NCBI RefSeq assembly: GCF_011090385.1
Contig: NZ_SEWW01000002.1
Span: 175,825 to 239,824 of the forward strand
Length of the DNA: 64,000 nucleotides
DNA from: Aquirufa beregesia
GTDB lineage: Bacteria; Bacteroidota; Bacteroidia; Cytophagales; Spirosomataceae
Reading direction: 5' to 3'
Positions 43,385-52,588 of the stretch are shown piece by piece. Each line of letters opens with the position of its first letter. Position 1 is the stretch's first letter. The position numbers and the translations under genes are program-made. The notes below the pieces were generated by a model, which searched no databases, was not told the DNA's origin, and saw only the letters and a program-made list of their open reading frames with translations.

Positions 43385-44605
43385 ATGAAAATCGCTTTTT
43401 TTACTGAAAATTCATACAAAGGAGGATTGGACACGTTTTTAATCAATCTGTTTAATGCCTGGCCAGATGAACATGATGAATTAACGCTCCTGTGTAATCA
43501 GTCACATCCTGGTCTTAAAACCATTAAAAACCAAACTAAGAGGAATATATCCATTGAAGAATATACCTATTTTTATACTACTTCATTAGCCCTTGGTCAA
43601 AGTAAGCTACCGTTTAGCAAATGGAAAATCGTTAGAGCTTTTTTCGTAATGAGTTATCGATTATTGGCCTACATCATTTTATTACCTTGGTATATTTTGA
43701 CTTTAGCTATTAAATTTAGGTATAGTAATTACGATCGACTGATGGTTGTGAATGGTGGATATCCCGCCAGTTTATTATGTCGATGTGCGGCCATAGCCTG
43801 GAGATTTTCGGGAAAAAAATCCAAAGTAATATTCAACTTTCATAATTATACTGTTCCGATAAAATGGTATCAAGCATTTTTTGAAAATGTCATAGACCGA
43901 GAAGTAGATAAGGCTTCTTCCTATTTCATTAGTGTTACGCAACATTGTCTTCAAAGTTTAAAGCTGAGGCCTACTTTCAACAAGGAACAAAAACTAAGGC
44001 ATATTTACAATGGAATAGAGAACCCTAATCCACATCAATTTAAACCCAATTACCATCCAGAACATCCCTATTGTTTGATGTTGGCCACTTATGAACCAAG
44101 GAAGGGGCATTCGTTTTTGCTTCAAGCTTTTAAAAAAGTGTTAGAAAAACATCCAGATATCAAGTTAAAGGTTTTTGGGTATTCAGGAAAAAAACATGAA
44201 AAAGATCGAGTTATTACTGAAGTGAGACGTTTGGGATTGGAAAAAAACGTGGAACTTCATGAGTTTCATGAAGATAAAGTATCGTTACTTGCTCATGCGT
44301 CTTTGTTAGTGGTCCCTTCCCAATCGGAAGAATCATTTGGACTGACTATTATTGAAGCGATGGCGTTGGGAATACCGGTTGTCACTACCGATGTAGGAGG
44401 TATGCCAGAGGTTATGGAAGGAAGTGGAGCAGGAAAGGTATGTTTTGCTGGAAATTCTGATGAATTTGCAGACGCCATGATACTTATTTTACAGAATGCT
44501 AATATAGCAGCAGAAATGGGAGAAAAGGGGATGATTACTTTTGCTAATAAATATGATGCCAGTCTTATGGCTAAGGAGTATAATACTATCATTAAAGAAG
44601 AATAA
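43385..44605 (+). CDS. glycosyltransferase family 4
   Basis: This 406-residue protein has a GT-B fold. The N-terminal half begins IAFFTENSYKGGLDTFLINLF, and a hydrophobic segment (LLAYIILLPWYILTLAIKF, about 97-115) suggests membrane contact. The C-terminal donor-binding half shows LMLATYEPRKGHSFLLQAF, then VPSQSEESFGLTIIEAMA and GIPVVTTDVGGMPEV. It should add one sugar to the lipid-linked repeat unit on the cytoplasmic face. The next gene follows after three bases. Donor and linkage cannot be inferred. Confidence 0.9.
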   Translation: MKIAFFTENSYKGGLDTFLINLFNAWPDEHDELTLLCNQSHPGLKTIKNQTKRNISIEEYTYFYTTSLALGQSKLPFSKWKIVRAFFVMSYRLLAYIILLPWYILTLAIKFRYSNYDRLMVVNGGYPASLLCRCAAIAWRFSGKKSKVIFNFHNYTVPIKWYQAFFENVIDREVDKASSYFISVTQHCLQSLKLRPTFNKEQKLRHIYNGIENPNPHQFKPNYHPEHPYCLMLATYEPRKGHSFLLQAFKKVLEKHPDIKLKVFGYSGKKHEKDRVITEVRRLGLEKNVELHEFHEDKVSLLAHASLLVVPSQSEESFGLTIIEAMALGIPVVTTDVGGMPEVMEGSGAGKVCFAGNSDEFADAMILILQNANIAAEMGEKGMITFANKYDASLMAKEYNTIIKEE

Positions 44606-44608
44606 ATT

Positions 44609-45361
44609 ATGGATCAGAGTCCAGGTGTTGAAAGCGAAAAGAATGTACACTTTGCAGGCAAATACTTTGAAGAAATCGAAGAAATTTCAGAGTCAGATAA
44701 TTATTTTGTTCCTGTATTAAAAGATCTTGCCAAATGGGTTGATTTGAAGAATTCAACGGTCCTAGATGTAGGATGTGGAACAGGATTATTCATGAAACAT
44801 CTATTGAATGAAGGTTGTACACAGTGTTATGGAGTAGATGGTCATACTGATTTTGCAGACCTTGCCATTAAAAGGGGATACAAAGAAGTAAAACAAATTG
44901 AAGATTTGAATGTCAACAAAATCCCTTTTAATGATGACACATTTGATGTAGTTGTATGTAAGGATGTTTTTGAACATTTATTGAATCCAACGCATACCGT
45001 CTCAGAAATAAAAAGAGTACTTAAGCCAGGAGGAGTTTTCTTACTACATGTACCTAACCATTTTCCATTAAGTGCGAGAATCAAATTCTTATTTACCAAT
45101 GATATAGACACCTTTTCATTTTTTAAAAATGAAAGCAGGTGGACTTTCCCTCATATTCGATTTTATGAATTTAATGATACCTTGAACGTATTGGAGAAGT
45201 TGAATTTTTCTCTTGTCAAAGATTTAAGTTATCATTTTGGTTCTATCCCATTCTTATCGAGATTTGGATTTATGAAAGGTTTGGTGAAACGCTTAACCAA
45301 CAAGTACCCAAATCAATTCGCTTGTGGATTTACATTACTTGTTCGTAAAGGGGGGGTATAA
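44609..45361 (+). CDS. class I SAM-dependent methyltransferase (UbiE-like)
   Basis: This 250-residue protein has the motif I VLDVGCGTGLFMKHLL near residue 50, a GVDGH strand, and the Methyltransf_11-type segment VVCKDVFEHLLNP followed by EIKRVLKPGGVFLLHVPN. It is complete, starts at ATG 44609 and lies three bases after the glycosyltransferase gene. It likely methylates a sugar of the repeat unit. It is unrelated in detail to the methyltransferase at 42630. Confidence 0.88.
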   Translation: MDQSPGVESEKNVHFAGKYFEEIEEISESDNYFVPVLKDLAKWVDLKNSTVLDVGCGTGLFMKHLLNEGCTQCYGVDGHTDFADLAIKRGYKEVKQIEDLNVNKIPFNDDTFDVVVCKDVFEHLLNPTHTVSEIKRVLKPGGVFLLHVPNHFPLSARIKFLFTNDIDTFSFFKNESRWTFPHIRFYEFNDTLNVLEKLNFSLVKDLSYHFGSIPFLSRFGFMKGLVKRLTNKYPNQFACGFTLLVRKGGV

Positions 45362-45395
45362 TTTATGCTGTATTATTTAATTAAATGTTTATAAA

Positions 45396-46178
45396 ATGAA
45401 AGTAGTTATTCTTTGTGGCGGTCAAGGAACTCGAATTCGAGATGTCGCCGATAATATTCCGAAGCCTATGATCCCCATTGGCAATTATCCCATATTGTGG
45501 CATATTATGAAATATTATTCCTTATTTGGACACAAAGAATTCATCATTTGTTTGGGTCACCAAGGGAAGGTCATTAAAGAGTATTTTTTAAATTATCAGA
45601 TTAATACCTCAGACTTTACCCTTCAATTAGGAAACAAAGAGTCCATTCAATTTAAGAATAAGAGTCAAGAGAGTGATTGGGTAATAACTTTCGCAGAAAC
45701 GGGAGATAAAGCCATGACAGGTTCTCGCATCCGGAAAATCAAGAAATACATTGGAGATGATTCTCAGTTTTTATTAACCTATGGAGATGGTTTAAGTGAT
45801 GTGGATATAGATAAACTAATAGCCTATCATCAGTCCCATCATCGGATTTTAACCTTAACAGGAGTTCGACCAGCAGGGCGTTTCGGTGAAATTATGTGTA
45901 CAGATGAAGGGGTTGTCTCTGAATTCAATGAAAAACCACAAGCTGCTGAGGGAAGAATCAATGGTGGTTTTTTTGTGTGTAATAAAGAATTGTTTGATTA
46001 TTTGCCCGATAACGATGATCTAGTTTTTGAAAAAGAACCCATGATGCATTTGGTTAAGGATCAGCAACTGATGCAATTTAATCACAATGGTTTTTGGCAA
46101 CCCATGGACACCTATCGGGAATTTGTCTTATTAAATGGTTTGTATGAAAATGACAATGCTCCATGGAAAAAATGGTAA
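45396..46178 (+). CDS. rfbF: glucose-1-phosphate cytidylyltransferase
   Basis: This 260-residue enzyme makes CDP-glucose from glucose-1-phosphate and CTP. The nucleotidyltransferase start is VVILCGGQGTRIRDVADNIPKP with the GGxGTRI loop, followed by GNYPILWHIMKYYSLFG, YGDGLSDVD for metal binding, and GFWQPMDTYRE at the end, all typical of RfbF. It opens the CDP-deoxyhexose block, 34 bases after the methyltransferase gene, and its stop overlaps the start of rfbG by one base (TAATG). Confidence 0.95.
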   Translation: MKVVILCGGQGTRIRDVADNIPKPMIPIGNYPILWHIMKYYSLFGHKEFIICLGHQGKVIKEYFLNYQINTSDFTLQLGNKESIQFKNKSQESDWVITFAETGDKAMTGSRIRKIKKYIGDDSQFLLTYGDGLSDVDIDKLIAYHQSHHRILTLTGVRPAGRFGEIMCTDEGVVSEFNEKPQAAEGRINGGFFVCNKELFDYLPDNDDLVFEKEPMMHLVKDQQLMQFNHNGFWQPMDTYREFVLLNGLYENDNAPWKKW

Positions 46179-47236
46179 TGAAGGAATTTTATCAAGGTAA
46201 ACGAGTTCTCCTAACAGGAGATACGGGATTTAAAGGCTCCTGGTTAGCCTTATGGTTACATTCCATGGGGGCTAATGTGTTGGGATATGCCTTGGCACCC
46301 ACGTCAAAAGATGATCATTTTAATCTGTTGAACTTGTCAAAAGATATTGAACATATTGATGGCAATTTGTTAGATAACCAATTATTGAATGAGGTTTTTG
46401 AGCGGTTTCAACCCGAAATCGTATTTCATTTAGCCGCTCAAGCGCTGGTTCGCCTGTCTTATGATGACCCCAAAACGACTTTTGATACGAATGTATCTGG
46501 TTCCGTGAATGTTTTGGAAGCTGTTCGAAAGACAAAATCAGTTAAATCATTGATTTATGTAACCAGCGATAAATGTTATAAAAACAATGAATGGATTTGG
46601 GGATATCGAGAAAATGATGCTTTAGGGGGGCATGATCCCTATAGTGCTTCCAAAGCTGCTGCTGAGCTTGTTTTTTCATCCTATATTGATTCTTTTTTTA
46701 GTAAAAATGAAGCCATTGGGGTGGCTAGCGTACGAGCTGGTAACGTGATAGGAGGAGGCGATTGGGCTTTGGACAGAATAATTCCAGATTGTATCCGCTC
46801 TATTTCAAATAATGTCCCAATTGAAATAAGAAGTCCGAATTCAACTCGACCTTGGCAACATGTACTGGAACCACTTTCAGGGTATTTATTATTAGGCCAA
46901 AGGTTGTTTGAATCACCTAAGAAATTTAGCGGAGCGTGGAACTTTGGTCCCGAGTTTGGTTCAGTCAAAACAGTATTGCAATTAGTGGAATCATGTATTC
47001 AAGTATATGGTAGTGGAGAAGTAATGGTAGGAAAAACAGATGGTACTAAACATGAAGCAGGATTATTACATTTGAATTGTGAAAAAGCCAAACATGCATT
47101 AGAATGGCATCCTGTTTGGGGATTTGAGCAAACCGTTTTTCAGACCATCTCTTGGTATAAAGACTTTAAAAATGGGGCTAATCCAAGAGAAATATCAATG
47201 AATCATATACATAACTATTTAGCAGATAAAAAATGA
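46178..47236 (+). CDS. rfbG: CDP-glucose 4,6-dehydratase
   Basis: This 352-residue SDR enzyme converts CDP-glucose to CDP-4-keto-6-deoxyglucose. ATG 46178 (MKEFYQGKRVLLTG) is preferred; ATGs at 46163 and 46172 are also in frame but lie inside rfbF. Motifs: TGDTGFKGSWLALWL, HLAAQALVRLSYDDP, YVTSDKCYKN and DPYSASKAAAEL with the catalytic Tyr and Lys. The C-terminal PWQHVLEPLSGYL is characteristic. It is followed by an epimerase-like gene and an SDR gene instead of the RfbH dehydrase of 3,6-dideoxyhexose pathways. Confidence 0.95.
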   Translation: MKEFYQGKRVLLTGDTGFKGSWLALWLHSMGANVLGYALAPTSKDDHFNLLNLSKDIEHIDGNLLDNQLLNEVFERFQPEIVFHLAAQALVRLSYDDPKTTFDTNVSGSVNVLEAVRKTKSVKSLIYVTSDKCYKNNEWIWGYRENDALGGHDPYSASKAAAELVFSSYIDSFFSKNEAIGVASVRAGNVIGGGDWALDRIIPDCIRSISNNVPIEIRSPNSTRPWQHVLEPLSGYLLLGQRLFESPKKFSGAWNFGPEFGSVKTVLQLVESCIQVYGSGEVMVGKTDGTKHEAGLLHLNCEKAKHALEWHPVWGFEQTVFQTISWYKDFKNGANPREISMNHIHNYLADKK

Positions 47237-47685
47237 TTGAAGGCGTTAAAATTACTTCCAAAAGAGTTATTCCTGATGATCGAGGAAAGATCATGCATAT
47301 CATGAAATCTTCCGATGAGCAGTTTTCGGCCTTTGGAGAAGTTTATTGTTCTACGGTTTACCCGGGAGTAGTAAAAGGATGGCATATGCACAAAAAAATG
47401 ACATTAAATTATGTTGTTTTAAAAGGGAATATCAAGTTTGTCTTATACGATGATCGACCTGATTCTCCTACCTACCGAGAAATTCAGGAGTTTGTGATGG
47501 GAGAAAATCAATATGTGATGGTGACCGTTCCTCCTTTTGTTTGGAATGGATTTAAAGGTGTAGGATTAGAAGAAGCATTCGTCATCAATTTTACGGATAT
47601 CCCACATGATGCAGAAGAGATTGTTAGAATGGATCCGCATGATAATGATTTAATCAATTACAATTGGTCATTAAAAGACAGATAA
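47233..47685 (+). CDS. dTDP-4-dehydrorhamnose 3,5-epimerase-like cupin
   Basis: This 150-residue cupin belongs to the RmlC superfamily: a small jelly-roll with VYPGVVKGWHMHKKMTLNY and VPPFVWNGFKGVG. The context, directly after rfbF and rfbG and overlapping rfbG by four bases, suggests C3 and/or C5 epimerisation of CDP-4-keto-6-deoxyglucose. It is shorter than classic RmlC (about 180 residues) and closer to RmlC-related sugar isomerases. Its exact product is uncertain. Confidence 0.82.
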   Translation: MIEGVKITSKRVIPDDRGKIMHIMKSSDEQFSAFGEVYCSTVYPGVVKGWHMHKKMTLNYVVLKGNIKFVLYDDRPDSPTYREIQEFVMGENQYVMVTVPPFVWNGFKGVGLEEAFVINFTDIPHDAEEIVRMDPHDNDLINYNWSLKDR

Positions 47686-47691
47686 ATACAC

Positions 47692-48648
47692 ATGAAAATT
47701 CTAATTACGGGGGCTAATGGTTATGTAGGCGCTAGGCTAGCTGCTTATTTTGCCAAGCAAGGGCATCAAGTAATTCCGCTTGTCCGAAAATTAGATAGGA
47801 ATCATCTTGCTTGGGCATCTCACATGTTGGATGTCTTAAAAGGGGATATCAAGGAAGAGGAAACCATTCAACGCATTGCTAGTATAGAAGCGGATGTAAT
47901 AATACATTTAGTATCATTGGATCATCGTCAATCAGAAGCAGACCCGAGTGTGGTGAATGAAGTAAATGTTTTGCCTACTTGGCGTTTATTGCATGCATGT
48001 ATCCCCCATGGACTAAAGAAATTTATCTATTTTTCTACCGCACAAGTTTATGGAGGAAAAATGACAGGTGAAGTAAATGAAACCTATCCTATCAATACTG
48101 GAAATATTTATGGCTTGACGCATTTTCTAGGAGAAAATATTTGTCAACATTTTAATACTAATTCAAGCTGTAATGTCATCTCTGTTCGACTTTCTAACAG
48201 CTACGGAAGTCCAGTTTTCGAAGAAAATAATTGCTGGTGGCTCGCCATCAACGATTTATGTAGGTCCGCCTATTATCAGAAAGAAATTAGATTATTGTCT
48301 GATGGTTCACCCCAAAGAGATTTTATTCATGGCAACGATGTTTGTCAAGCACTGGATTTGTTGATTGGATCAGCTGACAAAATAAAGGATAACGTATACC
48401 ATATTTCTTCAGGTAATACCATTTCTTTATTAGGCCTAGCTTGTAAAATACAAGCGGTGTATGAAAGTCGTTTTGGGATTAATTTGCCGATTTATACTAT
48501 CCATGGATTAGTTGATTCGAAACAAGTACTTGATAATCATCCTCAATTCATGATAAGTAACCAAAAGCTTCAAGAACTAGGGTTTTTGCCTCAAATGACA
48601 TTAGAGGAAGGTATTATGGAATTGTTTGACTATTTCGAGCAGCAATAA
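47692..48648 (+). CDS. NAD-dependent epimerase/dehydratase (SDR) with YxxxH active site
   Basis: This 318-residue extended SDR has the cofactor motif TGANGYVGARL near residue 6 and FSTAQVYGG for the Ser/Thr segment. The catalytic pair, normally Tyr-x-x-x-Lys, reads Tyr140-Gly-Leu-Thr-His144, so the Lys is replaced by His. All other full SDRs in this window keep Lys. By position after rfbF, rfbG and an epimerase it would be the 4-ketoreductase completing a CDP-6-deoxyhexose. Whether the His variant still reduces or has another role is open. Confidence 0.85.
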   Translation: MKILITGANGYVGARLAAYFAKQGHQVIPLVRKLDRNHLAWASHMLDVLKGDIKEEETIQRIASIEADVIIHLVSLDHRQSEADPSVVNEVNVLPTWRLLHACIPHGLKKFIYFSTAQVYGGKMTGEVNETYPINTGNIYGLTHFLGENICQHFNTNSSCNVISVRLSNSYGSPVFEENNCWWLAINDLCRSAYYQKEIRLLSDGSPQRDFIHGNDVCQALDLLIGSADKIKDNVYHISSGNTISLLGLACKIQAVYESRFGINLPIYTIHGLVDSKQVLDNHPQFMISNQKLQELGFLPQMTLEEGIMELFDYFEQQ

Positions 48649-48714
48649 TATGTTCTTTCGAATAGATTCGAGAAATGAATTTTATCTTAAACAGTTCGGC
48701 TCTGAAATAAGTAT

Positions 48715-49983
48715 ATGAATTTTTTCAAAAGAAATAACCCGACTCTTCAGGTTCGGAATTCCTATTTCGTCTTGTTTTTATTTATTTCTACTCTTTTATT
48801 TCAAACAACGGGGTTGAAATATATTTGGTCTTTACTAACCATTTCTACAGTTGTCAATTTTTCGATATTAATCAGTCTTCTTTTGATTTCATTTTATGTA
48901 ATCCAAGGCACTTCATTTTCAGTAACAACTTGGAAACAGTATTTAATACCTGCTATCATGATTTTTGGGGGAATGGCGGCAAATATTATTTATTATTCTT
49001 TCCAAAATATTAAAATAATAACCCAACTAGGGAATACGCTGCCCTGGTTGTATTGCTTGTCTATTCCCTATTTTATCAAGAAGAAGGCCATCAATATCCA
49101 GCAACTATGGAAATGGTATTATTATTTTTTTGTAATGATTAACCTATTGAGCTTATTAGAATATTATTCCATTTATTTGGGAAATTTGAATTTCCAATTT
49201 TTAGAAACACCGTATGGGCCTTTTTTAGTCAATAAGTTTTCCTGGCTTTATATGATGCCGGATGGATTGCCCCATTTCCGATATTATGCTTGTTTTTATG
49301 AACCGGGGACCTTGGCTATGTATTTATTACCAGCTATTTCTTATGCCTTTTTTTATAAAAAATATGTTGGTCTTTTAATTTTATTGGGAGCAATGTATTT
49401 TACTTTTTCCTTAGGAGGAATGATTAGTTTATTTTTATTGGCACTTATCATTATTTTTATCAGTTTTGCCAGAAATAGCAAATTCTTAATAGTTTCGATA
49501 TTCATTACGATTTTGATGGCTATTGTTGGCTGGTGGAATTTGAGGGACCAGTTCATCAGTGAGTATGAAGAAAAGGGTAATTCAAGTGAAGTGAGAGAAC
49601 AAAGTTTTGTAAGGACTATTGAGAATATTCCTGTGATGTTATTGAAATATCCTTTCGGTATAGAACAGGCAGAAAATACCGTAGAACTTGAAAAAAAAGA
49701 AAACTTTATTCCTACTAATTTCATTGTTGGTTATTATGTTAATACAGGAGGTTTTTTAGCATTATTGGGTTATTTAATAGTTACATTTATGACGCTAATG
49801 ATCTCAATTGGAGCAGTGCTGAAGGGTAATTTATTAAAGGAAGAAAAGGTCATTTACTCATCTTTGATTGTATTATTTCCATTTATTTTCCAAAGAACCA
49901 CAATTTGGGAGAGTGGACTATTTGCCTTGATGTTCGTACCTTCTTTATTACATTACATGAATAAGTATAAGAGGATATTTTAA
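48715..49983 (+). CDS. O-antigen polymerase-like membrane protein (Wzy candidate)
   Basis: This 422-residue protein has about 10-12 membrane helices and a long loop near residues 150-200 (YLGNLNFQFLETPYGPFLV...FRYYACFYEPGTLAMYLLP). The ExG-type motif CFYEPGTLA resembles the RxxGxxxEP region of O-antigen ligase/polymerase proteins. It is the only Wzy candidate in the window and would join repeat units in the periplasm after Wzx export. Sequence similarity among Wzy proteins is low, so the call rests on topology, motif and context. It is strikingly AT-rich and is flanked by 66- and 102-base gaps without clear signals. Confidence 0.75.
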   Translation: MNFFKRNNPTLQVRNSYFVLFLFISTLLFQTTGLKYIWSLLTISTVVNFSILISLLLISFYVIQGTSFSVTTWKQYLIPAIMIFGGMAANIIYYSFQNIKIITQLGNTLPWLYCLSIPYFIKKKAINIQQLWKWYYYFFVMINLLSLLEYYSIYLGNLNFQFLETPYGPFLVNKFSWLYMMPDGLPHFRYYACFYEPGTLAMYLLPAISYAFFYKKYVGLLILLGAMYFTFSLGGMISLFLLALIIIFISFARNSKFLIVSIFITILMAIVGWWNLRDQFISEYEEKGNSSEVREQSFVRTIENIPVMLLKYPFGIEQAENTVELEKKENFIPTNFIVGYYVNTGGFLALLGYLIVTFMTLMISIGAVLKGNLLKEEKVIYSSLIVLFPFIFQRTTIWESGLFALMFVPSLLHYMNKYKRIF

Positions 49984-50085
49984 CTGTTGGGATTCACTAT
50001 TAATCATCAGTTCCCCTACACTAAATTTCATTTTATTATTAGGGAATAATTAGGTAAAATTCCAATCAAATTTCAACATAGTTTT

Positions 50086-50850
50086 ATGCCCTTAATTAGT
50101 ATCATCGTCACGACATACAATCGGGAATTATTAGTAAAAGAGACCATACTTTCCATCTTGGCTCAAAGTATAGTGGATTTTGAATTAATCATAGTAGACA
50201 ACTTTTCTAATTATGATTTTTTTAAATTGATAGATTCGTTCAATGATACAAGAATCAAATCAATTCAAAATAATAATCATGGTATAATAGCGGCAAATAG
50301 AAATGTAGGAATACAAGCTGCCCAAGGAAAATACCTTGCTTTTTGTGATGATGATGATTTATGGGAGCCTAATAAATTAGAGTTGCAACTCCCGTTTTTG
50401 GAATCAAATTCAGCGGATTTAGTGTATTCTGGAACACTGTTGTTCAATGAGTCTGGCATGAATAAAATTCATTGTTATCAACCCGTGAAATCATTGGCTC
50501 AATTTTTTGGATATAATCCAGTTACTTTATCTAGTGTGATATTGAGAAATTCCAACGACATACTATTTGATGAAAACAAAGATTTTGCAGGGATAGAAGA
50601 CTATACTTTGTGGGTAAATTTATGGATGCGAGGGTTTAAGTTTCATATGATTGAAAAACCTTTAGTAAAATTTAGAGTATCCGTTACCTCATTTAGCAGT
50701 GTATCTAGATCAAATAATGAATATAAAATTGTCAAGTTTAAAATGTCATTATTTGCAAGATTATTAAGTTGGAAAGAAAAACTAGCTTTACTGTTTTTTA
50801 CGGGTTTCAGTATAGCTCGTTTCATCCTTTTGAAATTGTTAAACAGGTAA
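50086..50850 (+). CDS. glycosyltransferase family 2
   Basis: This 254-residue GT-A enzyme starts with LISIIVTTYNRELLVKETILS and has the metal/nucleotide motif FCDDDDLWEPNKLELQ near residue 86. A later LFNESG...PVTLSSVILRN region and EDYTLWVNLWMRGF (acceptor/catalytic Asp region) are typical. A C-terminal hydrophobic stretch (ALLFFTGFSIARFILLKLL) may touch the membrane. It should add one residue of the repeat unit. Confidence 0.9.
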   Translation: MPLISIIVTTYNRELLVKETILSILAQSIVDFELIIVDNFSNYDFFKLIDSFNDTRIKSIQNNNHGIIAANRNVGIQAAQGKYLAFCDDDDLWEPNKLELQLPFLESNSADLVYSGTLLFNESGMNKIHCYQPVKSLAQFFGYNPVTLSSVILRNSNDILFDENKDFAGIEDYTLWVNLWMRGFKFHMIEKPLVKFRVSVTSFSSVSRSNNEYKIVKFKMSLFARLLSWKEKLALLFFTGFSIARFILLKLLNR

Positions 50851-50888
50851 TTCAATAAGAATCGAATTTTAATTAGAAATAACATTTT

Positions 50889-51884
50889 ATGAAAATAAAA
50901 AGTAAAGTTTTGGTCACGGGGGCAGATGGTTTTATAGGAAGTCATTTAGTGGAATTATTGTTAAGTGAGGGATATCAAGTAAAAGCATTCGTGTATTATA
51001 ATTCATTTAATAGCTGGGGATGGTTAGATACCTTACCTAAAGAAAAACTAGCTCAAATTGAAGTAATCGCAGGTGACATACGTGACCCGAATGGTGTCAG
51101 AGTGGCCATGCAAGGATGTGATGTAGTTTTTCATTTGGCAGCTTTGATTGCTATACCATTTAGCTATCATTCTCCGGATTCTTACATTGATACGAATATC
51201 AAAGGGACATTAAATGTAATTCAGGCAGCTAGAGATTTACAGGTTGAACGGATATTAGTCACTTCAACTTCAGAAGTATATGGAACGGCAAAATACATTC
51301 CGATTGATGAAAATCACCCGAGACAGCCTCAGTCTCCCTACTCAGCTTCTAAAATTGGAGCTGACTGCATTGCAGAGTCATTTTATAGAAGCTTTGATCT
51401 TCCTATAACGATTGTCAGACCATTTAATACCTATGGCCCAAGACAATCTGCTAGAGCTGTCATCCCAACCATAATAACCCAGTTATTAAACGGTGTAGAA
51501 GAAATACAATTAGGCGATCTAACACCCACTAGAGATTTATTATACGTTAAGGATACCGTTTCTGGGTTTCTAAAAATAAGTTTGTCAGAAAAGCTAATTG
51601 GTCATGATTGTAATATAGCTACACAATCTGAAATTTCTGTAGAGGAAATTGCGAATGAATTGATTTCACAAATTAACCCCAAAGCTAAAATTAAAGTTGA
51701 CGAACAAAGATTACGACCAGAGAAATCAGAGGTCTTTAGGCTATATGGGTCAAATCAGAAAATCAAGGAAAATACAGATTGGACTTTAACCTATGACTTT
51801 AAAGAGGGAATAAAAGAGACGATTGACTGGTTCAAAAAACCTGAAAATTTGAGTAAGTACAAACACGATTTATATAATATTTAA
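50889..51884 (+). CDS. legB: NAD-dependent 4,6-dehydratase LegB
   Basis: This 331-residue extended SDR matches LegB closely, including VTGADGFIGSHL and the hallmark AFVYYNSFNSWGWLD; the catalytic pair is in SPYSASKIGAD (Tyr, Lys). LegB makes the 4-keto-6-deoxy-GlcNAc intermediate (GDP- or UDP-linked) for legionaminic acid and bacillosamine-type sugars. The usual LegC aminotransferase and LegI synthase are not near, so the product may feed another sugar, or the missing steps are elsewhere. A nucleotidyltransferase gene follows after two bases. Confidence 0.92.
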   Translation: MKIKSKVLVTGADGFIGSHLVELLLSEGYQVKAFVYYNSFNSWGWLDTLPKEKLAQIEVIAGDIRDPNGVRVAMQGCDVVFHLAALIAIPFSYHSPDSYIDTNIKGTLNVIQAARDLQVERILVTSTSEVYGTAKYIPIDENHPRQPQSPYSASKIGADCIAESFYRSFDLPITIVRPFNTYGPRQSARAVIPTIITQLLNGVEEIQLGDLTPTRDLLYVKDTVSGFLKISLSEKLIGHDCNIATQSEISVEEIANELISQINPKAKIKVDEQRLRPEKSEVFRLYGSNQKIKENTDWTLTYDFKEGIKETIDWFKKPENLSKYKHDLYNI

Positions 51885-51886
51885 AT

Positions 51887-52588
51887 ATGGGTAAAAGAGC
51901 TATCATACTTGCTGGAGGGAAAGGTACTAGGTTAAAACCATACACCATTTCTTTGCCAAAACCTCTTGTTCCTATTGGGGATGTTCCTATCCTTGAAATC
52001 ATCATTAGGCAGTTAAAAAAGGCAGGATTTAATCATGTGACCTTGACTGTTAATCACATGGCTGATATAATCCAAGCTTATTTTGGTGATGGAAGTAAAT
52101 GGGGAATCAAAATAGATTATTCATTGGAATTAAAACCCTTGAGTACTATGGGTCCTTTGACACTAATTCCAGATTTGCCAGAAGATTTTTTAGTGATGAA
52201 TGGTGATATTTTGACGGATCTTAATTTTGAAGAATTCTATCATTCACATATTTCAAATAAATCCAATTTTACGATAGCGTCCTTCTTGAGGAAGGATAAG
52301 GTTGAATATGGTGTATTAATTCGAAATGAAAACTCTGAACTCATTCAATTTCAAGAGAAACCAGAAAATGATTATTTGGTCAGTATGGGGGTATACATGA
52401 TGAGTAAAAAAAATGTAGATCTAATTCCAGTAGATACTTTTTTTGGGTTTGATCATTTAATGAATGTATTAATTGAAAAAAAACAGTATCCGAAAATTCA
52501 TGAATTTAATGGGTATTGGTTAGATATAGGTAGACCTGCTGATTATGAAAAAGCAATTGAAGAACATTCAAAAATGGCTTTTTTATGA
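51887..52588 (+). CDS. sugar-phosphate nucleotidyltransferase
   Basis: This 233-residue protein has the GT-A nucleotidyltransferase loop IILAGGKGTRLKPYT and a later LVMNGDILTDLNF metal-binding segment. It lacks the left-handed helix and CBS domains found in some relatives (for example PtmE). With legB just upstream and an SDR just downstream (four-base overlap), it probably makes the GDP- or dTDP-sugar used by them. The sugar and nucleotide are uncertain; GlcN/GlcNAc-1-phosphate guanylyl transfer is one option. Confidence 0.85.
   Translation: MGKRAIILAGGKGTRLKPYTISLPKPLVPIGDVPILEIIIRQLKKAGFNHVTLTVNHMADIIQAYFGDGSKWGIKIDYSLELKPLSTMGPLTLIPDLPEDFLVMNGDILTDLNFEEFYHSHISNKSNFTIASFLRKDKVEYGVLIRNENSELIQFQEKPENDYLVSMGVYMMSKKNVDLIPVDTFFGFDHLMNVLIEKKQYPKIHEFNGYWLDIGRPADYEKAIEEHSKMAFL

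Noticed and set aside
49353-49724. Minus-strand open frame of 123 codons
   Set aside because: It lies wholly inside the Wzy-like gene, has an unlikely composition and no family features; an antisense shadow.
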